From Streptosporangium sp. NBC_01755 (GTDB taxonomy: Bacteria; Actinomycetota; Actinomycetes; Streptosporangiales; Streptosporangiaceae), in NCBI RefSeq assembly GCF_035917995.1, contig NZ_CP109131.1, positions 6,944,001 through 7,008,000 of the forward strand: a stretch of 64,000 nt of DNA. The letters run 5' to 3'. Position numbers and translations under genes: made by a program. The notes beneath the pieces are model-generated. The model was not told where the DNA came from, ran no database searches, and saw only the letters and a list, made by a program, of their open reading frames with translations. This document shows, piece after piece, positions 43,265 through 55,499 of this stretch. Numbering within the stretch: position 1 is the first letter of the stretch; each line of letters opens with the position of its first letter.

Positions 43265-44434
43265 ATGAGCATCGCCGTGCTGGACGGTCCCGTCGACTCT
43301 CCCGAGACCGCGTCCGACGCGCTGGCCGGGTTCACGATCGGGGTCACCGCCACCCGGCGGCGCGAGGAGTTCTGCGCGCTGCTGGAACGCAGGGGCGCCA
43401 GGGTGGTGCGCGCCCCCGCGATCCGTCTGGTACCCCTGGCCGAGGACGCCGACCTGCTGGCCGCGACGCGCGCCGGCCTGTCCGCCCCGATCGACGACGT
43501 GGTGGTCACCACCGGTGTCGGCTTCCGGGGATGGATGGCCGCCGCCGAGGGCTGGGGGCTGGCGGGCGACCTCGCCGAGCACCTGGCCTCCGCACGGCTG
43601 CTGACCCGCGGGCCCAAGGCCCGCGGCGCGGTCAGGGCCGCCGGGCTGAACGACCACTGGACCCCGTCCACGGAGTCGTGCGAGGAGGTCAAGCAGCACC
43701 TGCTCGCCCAGGATCTGCGCGGCCGCCGCATCGCCGTGCAGCTGCACGGGGAGCCGCTGACCGACTTCGTGGCCGCGCTGCGCGAGGCCGGCGCCGAGGT
43801 CCTCGAGGTGCCGGTCTACCGGTGGCTGCCCTACCGGGACGTGTCGCCACTGCGCCGCCTGGTCAGCCAGGCGATCTCCGGCGGGGTGGACGCGGTGGCC
43901 TTCACCAGCGCCCCCGCCGTGCTGGCCATGCTCAACTCGGCCCGCGCGGACGGCCTGGAGGACGCACTGGTCGCGGCCTTCGCCGGGCCGGTCGTCGCCG
44001 CCTGCGTGGGCCCGGTCACCGCCGCGCCCCTGGAGGCACGCGGGGTGCCCACCGTACAGCCCGAGCGCTCCCGCCTGGGCACACTGGCCCGTACCCTCGC
44101 CAGGCACCTGCCCGAGCACAGCGTCACCCGTCTGGTCGCGGGCGGCCACCGGCTGGAGATCCGCGGCCACGCCGTCGTGGTGGACGGCGAGCTGAAGCCG
44201 CTGCCGCCGGCGCCGATGGCGGTGCTCAAGCGGCTGGCCGACAAACCGGGGCACGTGGTGGCCCGCTCCGACCTGCGGACGGTGCTACCCGGAGGCCCGT
44301 CGCGGGACTCGGCCGAGCACGCGGTCGAGATGGCCATCACCCGCCTGCGCCGGGCTCTCGGGCCCTCGGGAATCGTCGAGACGGTCGTCAAACGCGGTTA
44401 CCGCCTGGCCTGCGACCGGGGCGAAGGCCTGTGA
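43265..44434 (+). CDS. hemD: Uroporphyrinogen-III synthase fused to an OmpR-type DNA-binding domain
   Basis: 389 residues. Residues ~22-270 are a HemD-like fold (TIGVTATRRREEFCALLERR; DAVAFTSAPAVLAML); residues ~290-386 form a winged helix of the response-regulator type (PPAPMAVLKRLADKPGHVV; AITRLRRALG; VVKRGYRLACD). The same fusion stands beside nitrite reductase and narK genes in mycobacteria (Rv0260c-like). It may make the siroheme precursor, act as regulator of the cluster, or both. No receiver domain is present. Confidence 0.88.
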   Translation: MSIAVLDGPVDSPETASDALAGFTIGVTATRRREEFCALLERRGARVVRAPAIRLVPLAEDADLLAATRAGLSAPIDDVVVTTGVGFRGWMAAAEGWGLAGDLAEHLASARLLTRGPKARGAVRAAGLNDHWTPSTESCEEVKQHLLAQDLRGRRIAVQLHGEPLTDFVAALREAGAEVLEVPVYRWLPYRDVSPLRRLVSQAISGGVDAVAFTSAPAVLAMLNSARADGLEDALVAAFAGPVVAACVGPVTAAPLEARGVPTVQPERSRLGTLARTLARHLPEHSVTRLVAGGHRLEIRGHAVVVDGELKPLPPAPMAVLKRLADKPGHVVARSDLRTVLPGGPSRDSAEHAVEMAITRLRRALGPSGIVETVVKRGYRLACDRGEGL

Positions 44435-45180
44435 CGACGCTGGTCCTCGCCGGGCACGGGACGCGCAGCGCGATGGGTGAGGAGACCCTGGCCGGACTGC
44501 GTGACCTGGTGCGCGGTGGCCGCCGGGGAACGCGCGTCGAGCAGGCGTTCCTGGAGATCAGCTCACCCTCGCTGGCCGACGTGCTCGTCGAGGTGCCCGG
44601 CCCCGTCGTGGTGGTCCCGCTGCTGCTGGCGGGCGGCTACCACGTCCACATCGACCTGCCCGAGGTGGTGGCCACGACCAGGCCGGACGCCACGGTGACG
44701 GCCCCGCTGGGGCCGCACCCGCTGCTCGCGGCCGTCCTCGCCAGACGACTGGCCGCCGTGGGACTGCGGGCGGCCGACTCGGTGATCCTGGGAGCCGCGG
44801 GGTCGTCCGACCCCGCGGCGCTGGCCGACGTGCGGGCGGCGGCCCGGCTGCTTTCGGTCCGGCTCTCCCGCCCGGTCACCGCGGCCTTCGCCGGGACGGG
44901 CGCCCCCACGGTCGCCGAGGCCCTGGAGCGGCTGCGCTCAGGACCCGCGCCGCGGATCGCGCTCGCCTCCTATCTCCTGGCCCCGGGCTTCTTCCAGGAC
45001 CGCCTGGAGGCGTCCGGTGCCGACCTGGTCACCGCTCCCCTGGGGGTGGACGCCGATCTGGCCGCGCTGGTGTGGGCCCGGTTCGACCAGGCATGCCCGG
45101 CGTCCGTGGCCTCCGGTGCGGGCGCCGGAAGCCCGGTCTTCGCGCGTCCGGTCCAGGCGGAGCGGAGCGGCCGGCGGTAA
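44431..45180 (+). CDS. Sirohydrochlorin chelatase (CbiX/SirB family)
   Basis: 249 residues. Starts VTTLVLAGHGTRS with catalytic His9; the second His pair is in LLLAGGYHVHIDLPE; a second half-repeat has ILGAAGSSDPAA and LASYLLAPGFFQDRL. Inserts Fe (or Co) into sirohydrochlorin; here, next to nirB, siroheme for nitrite reductase is the likely product. GTGA overlap with hemD. The methylase/dehydrogenase CysG is not in the window. Confidence 0.9.
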   Translation: MTTLVLAGHGTRSAMGEETLAGLRDLVRGGRRGTRVEQAFLEISSPSLADVLVEVPGPVVVVPLLLAGGYHVHIDLPEVVATTRPDATVTAPLGPHPLLAAVLARRLAAVGLRAADSVILGAAGSSDPAALADVRAAARLLSVRLSRPVTAAFAGTGAPTVAEALERLRSGPAPRIALASYLLAPGFFQDRLEASGADLVTAPLGVDADLAALVWARFDQACPASVASGAGAGSPVFARPVQAERSGRR

Positions 45181-45195
45181 CCCCCCGTCGTGGGC

Positions 45196-46050
45196 TCAGC
45201 CGTCGGAGTCGTGGCCACGCCGGCGCAGGTAGCGCTCGAACTCGGCGGCGATGGCATCGCCACTGGCCTCGGGCAGCTCGGCGGCGTCCTTGCGCTCCTC
45301 CAGCTCCTTGACGTATTCGGCGACCTCGCTGTCCTGCGAGGCCAGTTCGTCGACACCGTGCTCCCAGGCCCGGGACTCCTCGGCCAGTTCGCCCAGCGGC
45401 ATCGGGATGTCGAGCAGGTCCTCCATCCGGCTGAGCAGTGCCATGGTGGCCTTCGGGTTGGGGGGCTGGGCCACGTAGTGCGGCACCGAGGCCCACAGCG
45501 ACACGGCGTTCAGCCCGGCTGCGCCCAGGGACTGCTGGAGCACGCCGACGATGCCCGTCGGCCCCTCGTAGCGGCTCAGTTCCAGATTGATCGCCCTGGC
45601 CAGGCCCTCGTCGGTCGCCGATCCCACGATCGGCACCGGGCGGGTGTGCGGCGAGTCGTTGAGCAGCGCGCCGAGCAGGACCGCCAGCTCGACCCCCAGC
45701 TCCCGGCAGACCAGAACGATCTCCTCGCAGAAGGCGCGCCAGCGCATGTTGGGCTCGATGCCGCGCAGCAGCACCACGTCGCGGCCGACACCCGGTGGCC
45801 TGGCCACCGACAGCTTGGTGGTCGGCCAGCTGATGGAGCGCGTCAGCCCCTCGCCCATCTCGACGATGGGGCGGGTCACCTGGAAGTCGTAGTACTCCTC
45901 CGGGTCCAGGGAGACCAGCGGGGTCGCCTTCCACTCGCCCTCGAGGTGCGCGATCACTCCGCTCGAGGCCTCACCCGCGTCGTTCCACCCCTCGAACGCG
46001 GCGATCATCACCGGGTCGACGAGCTCGGGCAGACCTTCGATCTCGATCAC
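45196..46050 (-). CDS. PAC2 family protein (proteasome-assembly-chaperone-like)
   Basis: 284 residues from GTG 46050 behind GGAGGG. Family blocks: MIAAFEGWNDAGEASSGVI, LLGALLNDSPHTRPVPIVGSA and LWASVPHYVAQPPNPKATMA. The C-terminal ~45 residues are a charged helix ending RYLRRRGHDSDG. PAC2 proteins are common in proteasome-bearing actinobacteria; a chaperone role is assumed from the eukaryotic relatives. Convergent with the nitrate module. Confidence 0.9.
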   Translation of the reverse strand: MIEIEGLPELVDPVMIAAFEGWNDAGEASSGVIAHLEGEWKATPLVSLDPEEYYDFQVTRPIVEMGEGLTRSISWPTTKLSVARPPGVGRDVVLLRGIEPNMRWRAFCEEIVLVCRELGVELAVLLGALLNDSPHTRPVPIVGSATDEGLARAINLELSRYEGPTGIVGVLQQSLGAAGLNAVSLWASVPHYVAQPPNPKATMALLSRMEDLLDIPMPLGELAEESRAWEHGVDELASQDSEVAEYVKELEERKDAAELPEASGDAIAAEFERYLRRRGHDSDG

Positions 46051-46114
46051 GCGTCCCTCCTTCTCACCGCACCGCCCTCTCCGGCTAAGCCTATGCCGTG
46101 AGGGGGCCTTCACG

Positions 46115-46347
46115 TCACCTTCCAGATGTGGTGTGGACGATCAGGACGTCGTAGCCCGGTCGCCTTGCAGGAGAGGTCGCCGAGGGCGCCGGCGGCGGTG
46201 TTGCGGTCGCGCTCGCGCATGGGGGAGTAGAGCGCAGGCCGGGATCAGGCCGGCGCCGGTGGCGGCGAGAGAGGCGGCCGAGGAGACCGCGCCGAAGGAG
46301 GAGGAGGCGCCGTCGGTGCCGACAAGGATGGTGCGGTAGGTCGCCAT
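46115..46347 (-). pseudogene. Universal stress protein remnant
   Basis: ATG 46347 begins a clear UspA start (MATYRTILVGTDGASSSF, then AVSSAASLAATGAGL), but the frame is lost near 46240. A second frame reads SPMRERDRNTAAGALGDLS, and a third ends with GYDVLIVHTTSGR at 46115, the family's usual C-terminus. At least two frameshifts and a large internal deletion are needed to explain this: 233 bp remain of a gene of ~450 bp or more. Confidence 0.72.
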
Positions 46348-46373
46348 CGGTGCCGCACAGGGGTGATCGGAGT

Positions 46374-46394
46374 AATTGGATGAAAAGTCCAATT
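46374..46394. promoter_or_regulatory. Inverted repeat upstream of metH
   Basis: AATTGGA (46374-46380) and TCCAATT (46388-46394) with a 7-nt spacer, 48 bp before the metH ATG in an AT-rich stretch. No cobalamin riboswitch fits in the 94 bp between the dead usp gene and metH, so control may be by a DNA-binding protein. Confidence 0.45.
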
Positions 46395-46441
46395 GCTGTC
46401 AACAACAATAACGGCCAAGCGGATCCCAGTACTCTTGTCCC

Positions 46442-49906
<3,465 letters not shown>

Positions 49907-49932
49907 CCGTCTGCCGGAAGGGCTACAAGGGT

Positions 49933-50583
49933 ATGGAAGCGGTTCTCTTCGACATGGACGGGCTTCTCGTCGACAGCGAGAAGATCTGGTTTCAGGTCGA
50001 GACCGAGGTGATGGAGCGGCTCGGCGGTGAGTGGGGGACCGCCCATCAGGAGAACATGGTGGGCGGCTCGATGTCGGCGGCCGTGGCCTACATGCTCCAG
50101 GTCTCCGGCGGGAGCGCCGCTACCGAGGAGGTGGAGACATGGATGCTGGAAGGCATGATCTCCAGGCTCGCCGGTGGTGTGGAGATGATGTCCGGCGCCG
50201 CCGAACTGCTGGCGGGGGTGCACAGGGAGGGCCTGGCCACCGCCCTGGTCACCTCCTCGGCACGATCGATAGCCGAGGCGTGCCTGCAGAGCATCGGCAG
50301 GCACCACTTCGACCACGTGGTCACCGGTGACGACGTCGCGAGGAGCAAGCCCGATCCCGAGCCCTACCTGACGGCGGCCCGTTTGCTGGGTGTGGATCCG
50401 GCCCGCTGCGTCGCGCTGGAGGATTCCCCGAATGGGGTGACCTCGGCCACCTCGGCGGGCTGCCGGGTGGTGGCGGTGCCGAGCGTGCTACCGATTCCCG
50501 GTGCGCCGGGCCGACTTGTCGTCGGGTCGCTGCGTGAGATCGATGTGGAGGTCCTGCGCTCACTGTCCGCCGGTGCTCTCTGA
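49933..50583 (+). CDS. HAD-family phosphatase (beta-phosphoglucomutase-like)
   Basis: 216 residues. Motif I DMDGLLVDSEK with Asp7/Asp9, motif II VTSSAR, Lys in ARSKPDPEPYL and the metal site ALEDSPNGVTSATSAGC. ATG 49933 gives the standard family start; GTG 49903 overlaps the metH stop (GTGA) and would add ten residues. Co-transcribed with metH. Similar HADs often dephosphorylate sugar phosphates; substrate not known. Confidence 0.87.
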   Translation: MEAVLFDMDGLLVDSEKIWFQVETEVMERLGGEWGTAHQENMVGGSMSAAVAYMLQVSGGSAATEEVETWMLEGMISRLAGGVEMMSGAAELLAGVHREGLATALVTSSARSIAEACLQSIGRHHFDHVVTGDDVARSKPDPEPYLTAARLLGVDPARCVALEDSPNGVTSATSAGCRVVAVPSVLPIPGAPGRLVVGSLREIDVEVLRSLSAGAL

Positions 50584-50692
50584 GGCGGGCTCGCCGCGTT
50601 GGCGGGGCGGACGGCATGAGGGGCCGGTGCGCTCCTCCCGTGAGAGTGCGTGGCCGGGGATCGTCCCTGATCTTTCCTGCGATCCGGGCCGT

Positions 50693-50706
50693 ATCCCCTA
50701 GGGGAT
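50693..50706. promoter_or_regulatory. 14-bp palindrome and adjacent inverted repeat
   Basis: ATCCCCTAGGGGAT is a perfect palindrome, followed within 8 bp by CCTCCTT-GAG-AAGGAGG. Both lie in the 208-bp gap before the membrane protein gene and could bind a regulator or form RNA structure. Confidence 0.4.
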
Positions 50707-50791
50707 GATCCCTCCTTGAGAAGGAGGACCCGGTCCGATTCGACGTGCCAGGATGGATGTCGGATAGGTCAACGTGAGGGGGCGGTCCGCT

Positions 50792-51331
50792 GTGTCGTTC
50801 GATCAGATCGCGTGGTTGCCGCTCTGCGCCGGGGTCACCGGTGTGGGGCTGGTGCTGAGTTTCCTGCTGATGCGGCGCCGTGGCGTCGCGGCGGGGTTGC
50901 GTGCCGCGGCTTGGTCGCTGCTACCCGTCGCCGCCTTCCTGACCGGCGCGCTTCCCACCCTGTGGCAGATCGGCACGGCGATCATCGGTTTCTTCGCAGG
51001 TCTGGTGTTCAACCCCGTGGTGTGGTCCGGGGTGGCGGTGACCGGGCTCGCCGTGGTGCTGTTCCTGGTCTCCGGGTTCCTGCGCGGCCGTCGCCTCAGG
51101 GCTGTGGCGTCCCCGGCGGCCTCTGTGCCCGCCGTAGCCGCGGCGGGCCCTGGTACGCGGGGCAGGACCGCGGCGCCTGCCGCGACGGCCGCCACGCAGC
51201 CGTTGCCCAAGCGCGAGGCCGCGCCCGCGCCCACCTCCGGGCCCGACACCTCCAAGCCCGCCGCGAAGCCGGCCGCCGACGACGACTTCTCCGATATCGA
51301 GGACATCCTCAAGCGTCGCGGGATCGGGTGA
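50792..51331 (+). CDS. Hypothetical membrane protein
   Basis: 179 residues from GTG 50792 (GTG 50774 is the alternative). Three hydrophobic segments within residues 1-110 (WLPLCAGVTGVGLVLSFLLM, LLPVAAFLTGALPTLW, GVAVTGLAVVLFLVSGFL), then an Ala/Pro-rich cytoplasmic stretch and a short conserved-looking acidic-basic end DDDFSDIEDILKRRGI. Known from actinobacteria only as uncharacterised; function unknown. Confidence 0.72.
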   Translation: MSFDQIAWLPLCAGVTGVGLVLSFLLMRRRGVAAGLRAAAWSLLPVAAFLTGALPTLWQIGTAIIGFFAGLVFNPVVWSGVAVTGLAVVLFLVSGFLRGRRLRAVASPAASVPAVAAAGPGTRGRTAAPAATAATQPLPKREAAPAPTSGPDTSKPAAKPAADDDFSDIEDILKRRGIG

Positions 51332-51597
51332 CGCTGAGTGACCGGCTCATTCCCGTGTCACGAATTCAAGACAGAAGCGGAACGGCTTCCGGACATTAGC
51401 TCAAAGATCAAAACGAATGAATTTCGCGTGAATCACAGTTAAGCCACATAGCGCCCCAGAGGACTAGTCAGCGCAGTTCAGCCCATAGATTCTGCGCACG
51501 GGGCCGCGAACTACTGGCCCGTAGACTTACGGCGCGCTACCCGACCCGGGAAACGCGTTGACGGACAACGTCGTCTGGGATCCAGGGGGCCAACTGT
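51332..51597 (+). promoter_or_regulatory. Upstream region of the peptide transporter operon
   Basis: 266 bp without a gene, AT-richer at 51390-51450 than its surroundings. The promoter of the ABC operon must lie here. No terminator hairpin for the preceding gene and no firm promoter boxes were identified. Confidence 0.4.
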
Positions 51598-52599
51598 ATG
51601 ACCGCACCGCTCGATGCCCCCGGTAAGACCACCGAGGGCTCGCCGGAGGCAGTGCTCGCGGGAGCGGGCGTGAAGGCCGTCCAAGGCCGCTCGCTCGGGC
51701 AGATCGCGTGGATGCATCTGAAACGCGACAAGGTCGCGCTCGTCGGTGCCGGCGTGGTCGTTCTGCTGATCCTCACTGCGATCTTCGCCCCGCTGATCGT
51801 GGACCTGTTCGGTCATCCGCCGAACGAGTTCCACCAGGAGATGATCGACACCTCCACCATGACGCCCAAGGGCGGCACGGGCATCGGAGGGGAGTTCCTG
51901 TTCGGGGTGGAGCCGGTCAACGGTCGTGACCTTTTCAGCAGGGTTGTCTACGGAGCGCGGATCTCGCTGCTGATCGCGGTTCTCGCCACCCTGCTCTCGG
52001 TGGTCATCGGCACGGTCATGGGAGTGATGGCCGGTTACTTCGGTGGCTGGGCCGACACCCTGATCAGCCGCACGATGGACGTCTTCCTCGCCTTCCCCCT
52101 GCTCGTCTTCGCGATGGCCCTGGTCGGTGTCCTCGGCCAGTTCGAGAAGGACCTCGGGGTGACGGGCGACACGCTGCGCGTCGGTCTGCTGATCTTCGTG
52201 ATCGGTTTCTTCAACTGGCCGTACATCGGCAGGATCATTCGCGGCCAGACACTGTCACTGCGGGAACGTGAATTCGTCGACGCCGCCCGTAGCCTGGGCG
52301 CCCGCGGGCCGTACATCCTGTTCCGTGAGATCCTGCCGAATCTGATCGCACCGATTCTTATCTACGCGACGTTGCTCATTCCGACGAATGTCATGTTCGA
52401 GGCGGCGCTCTCGTTCCTGGGAGTCGGTATCCAGGCGCCTACGGCGACCTGGGGAGGCATGATCTCGCAGGCGGTGAAGTTCTACAATGTGCCGCATTTC
52501 ATGTTCTTCCCCGGTATGGCGATTTTCATCACGGTGCTGGCCTTCAATCTTTTCGGCGACGGGCTGCGCGATGCCCTCGACCCGAAATCGTCCCGCTGA
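51598..52599 (+). CDS. Peptide ABC transporter permease (DppC/OppC type)
   Basis: 333 residues. An N-terminal cytoplasmic tail with OppC_N segment (AWMHLKRDKVALVGAGVVV), five further membrane helices, and the EAA loop EFVDAARSLGARGPYILFRE that docks on the ATPase. DppC-type permeases pair with DppB. Placed first in the operon, ahead of the binding protein, which is less common than B-C order. Confidence 0.92.
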   Translation: MTAPLDAPGKTTEGSPEAVLAGAGVKAVQGRSLGQIAWMHLKRDKVALVGAGVVVLLILTAIFAPLIVDLFGHPPNEFHQEMIDTSTMTPKGGTGIGGEFLFGVEPVNGRDLFSRVVYGARISLLIAVLATLLSVVIGTVMGVMAGYFGGWADTLISRTMDVFLAFPLLVFAMALVGVLGQFEKDLGVTGDTLRVGLLIFVIGFFNWPYIGRIIRGQTLSLREREFVDAARSLGARGPYILFREILPNLIAPILIYATLLIPTNVMFEAALSFLGVGIQAPTATWGGMISQAVKFYNVPHFMFFPGMAIFITVLAFNLFGDGLRDALDPKSSR

Positions 52600-52644
52600 C
52601 CCTCAACCTCCCGTTCTCCTGGAATTAACAAGGGGTGCAAGTAA

Positions 52645-54408
52645 ATGAACAAGAGATCCGCACTGGCCTTCGCGGCTGCGGGTGCCGCTCTCTCCCTGGG
52701 GCTCTCCGCCTGCGGCGGCGGCGGCAGCGAGACGAAGCCGGCCGATGGTTCGTCGGCCGCGCCGGCGACCGCGGACGCGTTCAACGCCGGACTCGAGGCG
52801 GTGTTCAACCCTTCCGACAAGAAGGGTGGCGTCCTGAAGATGGCCATCTCCGAGGACTGGGACTCGGTGGACCCCGGTGACACCTACTACGCGCTCTCCT
52901 GGAACCTCGTCCGGATCTACGGTCGTTCGCTGGTGACCTACACCCCGGCTCCCGGTGCCGAGGGCCGCAAGCTCGCCCCCGACCTGGCCGAGAACCTGGG
53001 CGAGTCGAGCGACGGTGGCAAGACCTGGACCTACAAGCTTCGCGCCGGTCTGAAGTTCGAGGACGGCACGCCGATCACGTCCAAGGACGTCAAGTACGCG
53101 GTCCTGCGGTCCATGGACAAGGAGACCCTGGTCAACGGCCCGACGTACTTCAACGACTGGCTGGACCTGCCGAAGGACTTCAAGAGCGTCTACAAGACCC
53201 CGGACGTCAACACCGACTCCGCGATCGAGACGCCGGACGACCAGACGATCGTCTTCCACCTGAAGAAGGCCTACGGCGGCTTCGACAACTTCGCGGCGCT
53301 GCCCGGCACGATCCCGGTCCCCAAGGCCAAGGACACCGGCGTCAAGTACCGCGAGCACGTGATGGCCTCCGGCCCCTACAAGTTCGACAAGGTCGAGGCG
53401 GGCAAGCAGTACACCCTGGTCCGCAACGAGCACTGGGACCCGGCGACCGACCCGATCCGCAAGGCGCTGCCGGACAGCTACGAGATCTCCCTCGGGGTGA
53501 ACGCCGACGACCTGGACAACCGGATCATCTCCGGTGACCTGCACATCGACCTCGCCGGCTCGGGCGTCCAGCCCGCCGCGCTCGGTCGCGTGCTGGGCGA
53601 CCCGGCGCTGAAGGCCCGGTCGGACAACCCCACCGGCGCCCGCACCTGGTACACCTCGATCATCTCCGACGTGGCCCCGCTGGACAACGTGGAGTGCCGC
53701 AAGGCGATCATCTACGGCGCCGACCGGGTGGGCCTGCAGAACGCCTACGGCGGCGAGTTCGCCGGTGGTGAGATCGCGACCGGTCTGATGCCGCCGTCGA
53801 TCGGAGGCTGGAAGAAGCTGGACCTCTACCCGTCCGGCACCGGCGACGCGGAGAAGGCCAAGGCCGCACTCGCCGCCTGTGGCAAGCCTGACGGCTTCGA
53901 GACCATCATGGCCTACCGCGCCGACCGCCCCAAGGAGAAGGCGACCGCCGAGTCGCTCCAGCAGGCGCTGGCCAAGGTCGGCATCAAGCTGGAGCTCAAG
54001 GGTTACCCCACCGGTGACTACTTCGCGCTCTACGCCGGCAAGCCGGACTTCGTGAAGAAGAACGGCATCGGCCTGGCCACCAACGGCTGGGGCGCCGACT
54101 GGAACGACGGCTTCGGCTTCATGTCGCAGATCGTCGACAGCCGCACCATCCGCGAGTCGGGTGGTAACTACAACCTCAGCATCAAGGACAAGGAGGTCGA
54201 CGCGAAGATCGACCAGATCTTCACGGAGACCGATGTCGCCAAGCGTGACGCGCTCTGGGGTGAGATCGACCAGAGGATCATGGAGCAGGCCTACGTGCTG
54301 CCCTCGGTCTGGTCCAAGGGCGTCATGGTCCGCCCCCTGGGTGCGACGAACGTCTTCGTCACCGGTGCGTTCGACATGTACGACTACCTGAACCTGGGCG
54401 TCCAGTAA
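52645..54408 (+). CDS. Peptide ABC transporter substrate-binding lipoprotein
   Basis: 587 residues of the SBP family 5 (DppA/OppA). Lipobox LSACGGG gives a lipid-anchored Cys at about residue 23. Family blocks: LAPDLAENLGESSDGGKTWT and YKLRAGLKFEDGTPITSKDV near the N-terminus, DYFALYAGKPDF and FGFMSQIVDSRTI near the end. It captures peptides or similar ligands outside the membrane. Longer than DppA, with a Ser/Ala-rich linker after the lipobox. Confidence 0.94.
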   Translation: MNKRSALAFAAAGAALSLGLSACGGGGSETKPADGSSAAPATADAFNAGLEAVFNPSDKKGGVLKMAISEDWDSVDPGDTYYALSWNLVRIYGRSLVTYTPAPGAEGRKLAPDLAENLGESSDGGKTWTYKLRAGLKFEDGTPITSKDVKYAVLRSMDKETLVNGPTYFNDWLDLPKDFKSVYKTPDVNTDSAIETPDDQTIVFHLKKAYGGFDNFAALPGTIPVPKAKDTGVKYREHVMASGPYKFDKVEAGKQYTLVRNEHWDPATDPIRKALPDSYEISLGVNADDLDNRIISGDLHIDLAGSGVQPAALGRVLGDPALKARSDNPTGARTWYTSIISDVAPLDNVECRKAIIYGADRVGLQNAYGGEFAGGEIATGLMPPSIGGWKKLDLYPSGTGDAEKAKAALAACGKPDGFETIMAYRADRPKEKATAESLQQALAKVGIKLELKGYPTGDYFALYAGKPDFVKKNGIGLATNGWGADWNDGFGFMSQIVDSRTIRESGGNYNLSIKDKEVDAKIDQIFTETDVAKRDALWGEIDQRIMEQAYVLPSVWSKGVMVRPLGATNVFVTGAFDMYDYLNLGVQ

Positions 54409-54443
54409 CCGTCGGAAATCCTGTTCAGTTAGTCGAGGCTTGA

Positions 54444-54470
54444 AGGGACCGGCCCACAAGGCCGGTCCCT
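54444..54470 (+). terminator. Hairpin between binding-protein and permease genes
   Basis: AGGGACCGGCC and GGCCGGTCCCT, 11-bp perfect stem with 5-nt loop, 35 bp after the binding-protein stop and 15 bp before the next start. With no T-run it probably lowers read-through or protects the upstream mRNA, giving more binding protein than permease. Confidence 0.65.
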
Positions 54471-54485
54471 GGAGCCGGGGGGACT

Positions 54486-55499
54486 GTGGTCACTTACATC
54501 ATCCGGCGCCTGATCGGCGCGGTGCTCATGCTCGTCATCGTGAGCATGGTCACGTTCTCGATCTTCTTCGTGGTTCCCCGTATCGCGGGCGCCACGGCTG
54601 AGGACTTCGCCAGCCGTTACATGGGCAGATCCGCCAACACGGAGATGATCGCGGTCACGGCGGAAAAACTCGGGTTCAACGACCCGATCCCCGTGCAGTA
54701 CGGCCGCTGGATCTCAGGTGTCTTCGTCGGCTCGGAGTTCGACACCGGCGCCACCATCGAGGAGTGCCCCGCTCCCTGTTTCGGCTACTCCTTCATCAGG
54801 AGGCAACCGGTCTGGCCCGACCTGGTGGATCGCATCCCGGTGACCCTCTCGCTAGCCCTGGGCGCGTCGGTCATCTGGTTGCTCTGCGGCGTCGCGACAG
54901 GCGTGCTGTCCGCGCTGCGAAAAGGCACGATCTTCGACCGGGCGGCGATGAGCATCGCGCTCGCCGGGGTCTCCCTGCCGGTCTTCTTCACCGGCATCGT
55001 CTCCCTCGTCGTCTTCAGCTACGGGTTAGGTATCACCGCGCCGGGCGGTAGCTTCACGCCGTTCCTGGAGAATCCGGTGGAATGGGCCTACGACCTCCTG
55101 CTGCCATGGATCACACTCGCATTCCTCTATGCCGCGTCCTACGCGCGTCTGACCAGGGCGGGAATGCTGGAGACCATGAGCGAGGACTACATCCGCACGG
55201 CCAGGGCCAAGGGCATGAAGGAGTCCAGGGTGGTCGTCAAGCACGGCCTGCGCGCCGCGCTGACCCCCATCCTGACGATCTTCGGCCTGGACCTCGGCCT
55301 GCTGCTCGGTGGCGCGGTGCTCACCGAGAGCACGTTCTCGCTGAAGGGCATCGGCGACTACGCCGTCCAGGCCATCGTGACGAACGACCTTCCGAAGATC
55401 ATGGGTGTCACCATGGTCGCGGCGCTCTTCGTCGTGCTGGCCAGTCTGATCGTCGACCTGCTGTACGCGGTGGTCGACCCGAGGGTGAGGCTGGGATGA
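54486..55499 (+). CDS. Peptide ABC transporter permease (DppB/OppB type)
   Basis: 337 residues, six membrane segments. N-terminal YIIRRLIGAVLMLVIVSMVT, EAA loop DYIRTARAKGMKESRVVVKH and C-terminal end LIVDLLYAVVDPRVRLG are standard for OppB. An insert with two Cys (EECPAPCFGYSF, residues ~94-105) in the external loop is unusual and could form a disulfide. Start GTG 54486; stop overlaps the ATPase ATG (ATGA). Confidence 0.93.
   Translation: MVTYIIRRLIGAVLMLVIVSMVTFSIFFVVPRIAGATAEDFASRYMGRSANTEMIAVTAEKLGFNDPIPVQYGRWISGVFVGSEFDTGATIEECPAPCFGYSFIRRQPVWPDLVDRIPVTLSLALGASVIWLLCGVATGVLSALRKGTIFDRAAMSIALAGVSLPVFFTGIVSLVVFSYGLGITAPGGSFTPFLENPVEWAYDLLLPWITLAFLYAASYARLTRAGMLETMSEDYIRTARAKGMKESRVVVKHGLRAALTPILTIFGLDLGLLLGGAVLTESTFSLKGIGDYAVQAIVTNDLPKIMGVTMVAALFVVLASLIVDLLYAVVDPRVRLG

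Noticed and set aside
46348..46441. Cobalamin riboswitch before metH
   Set aside because: Only 94 bp are available and no B12-box-like sequence or multi-stem structure is apparent.
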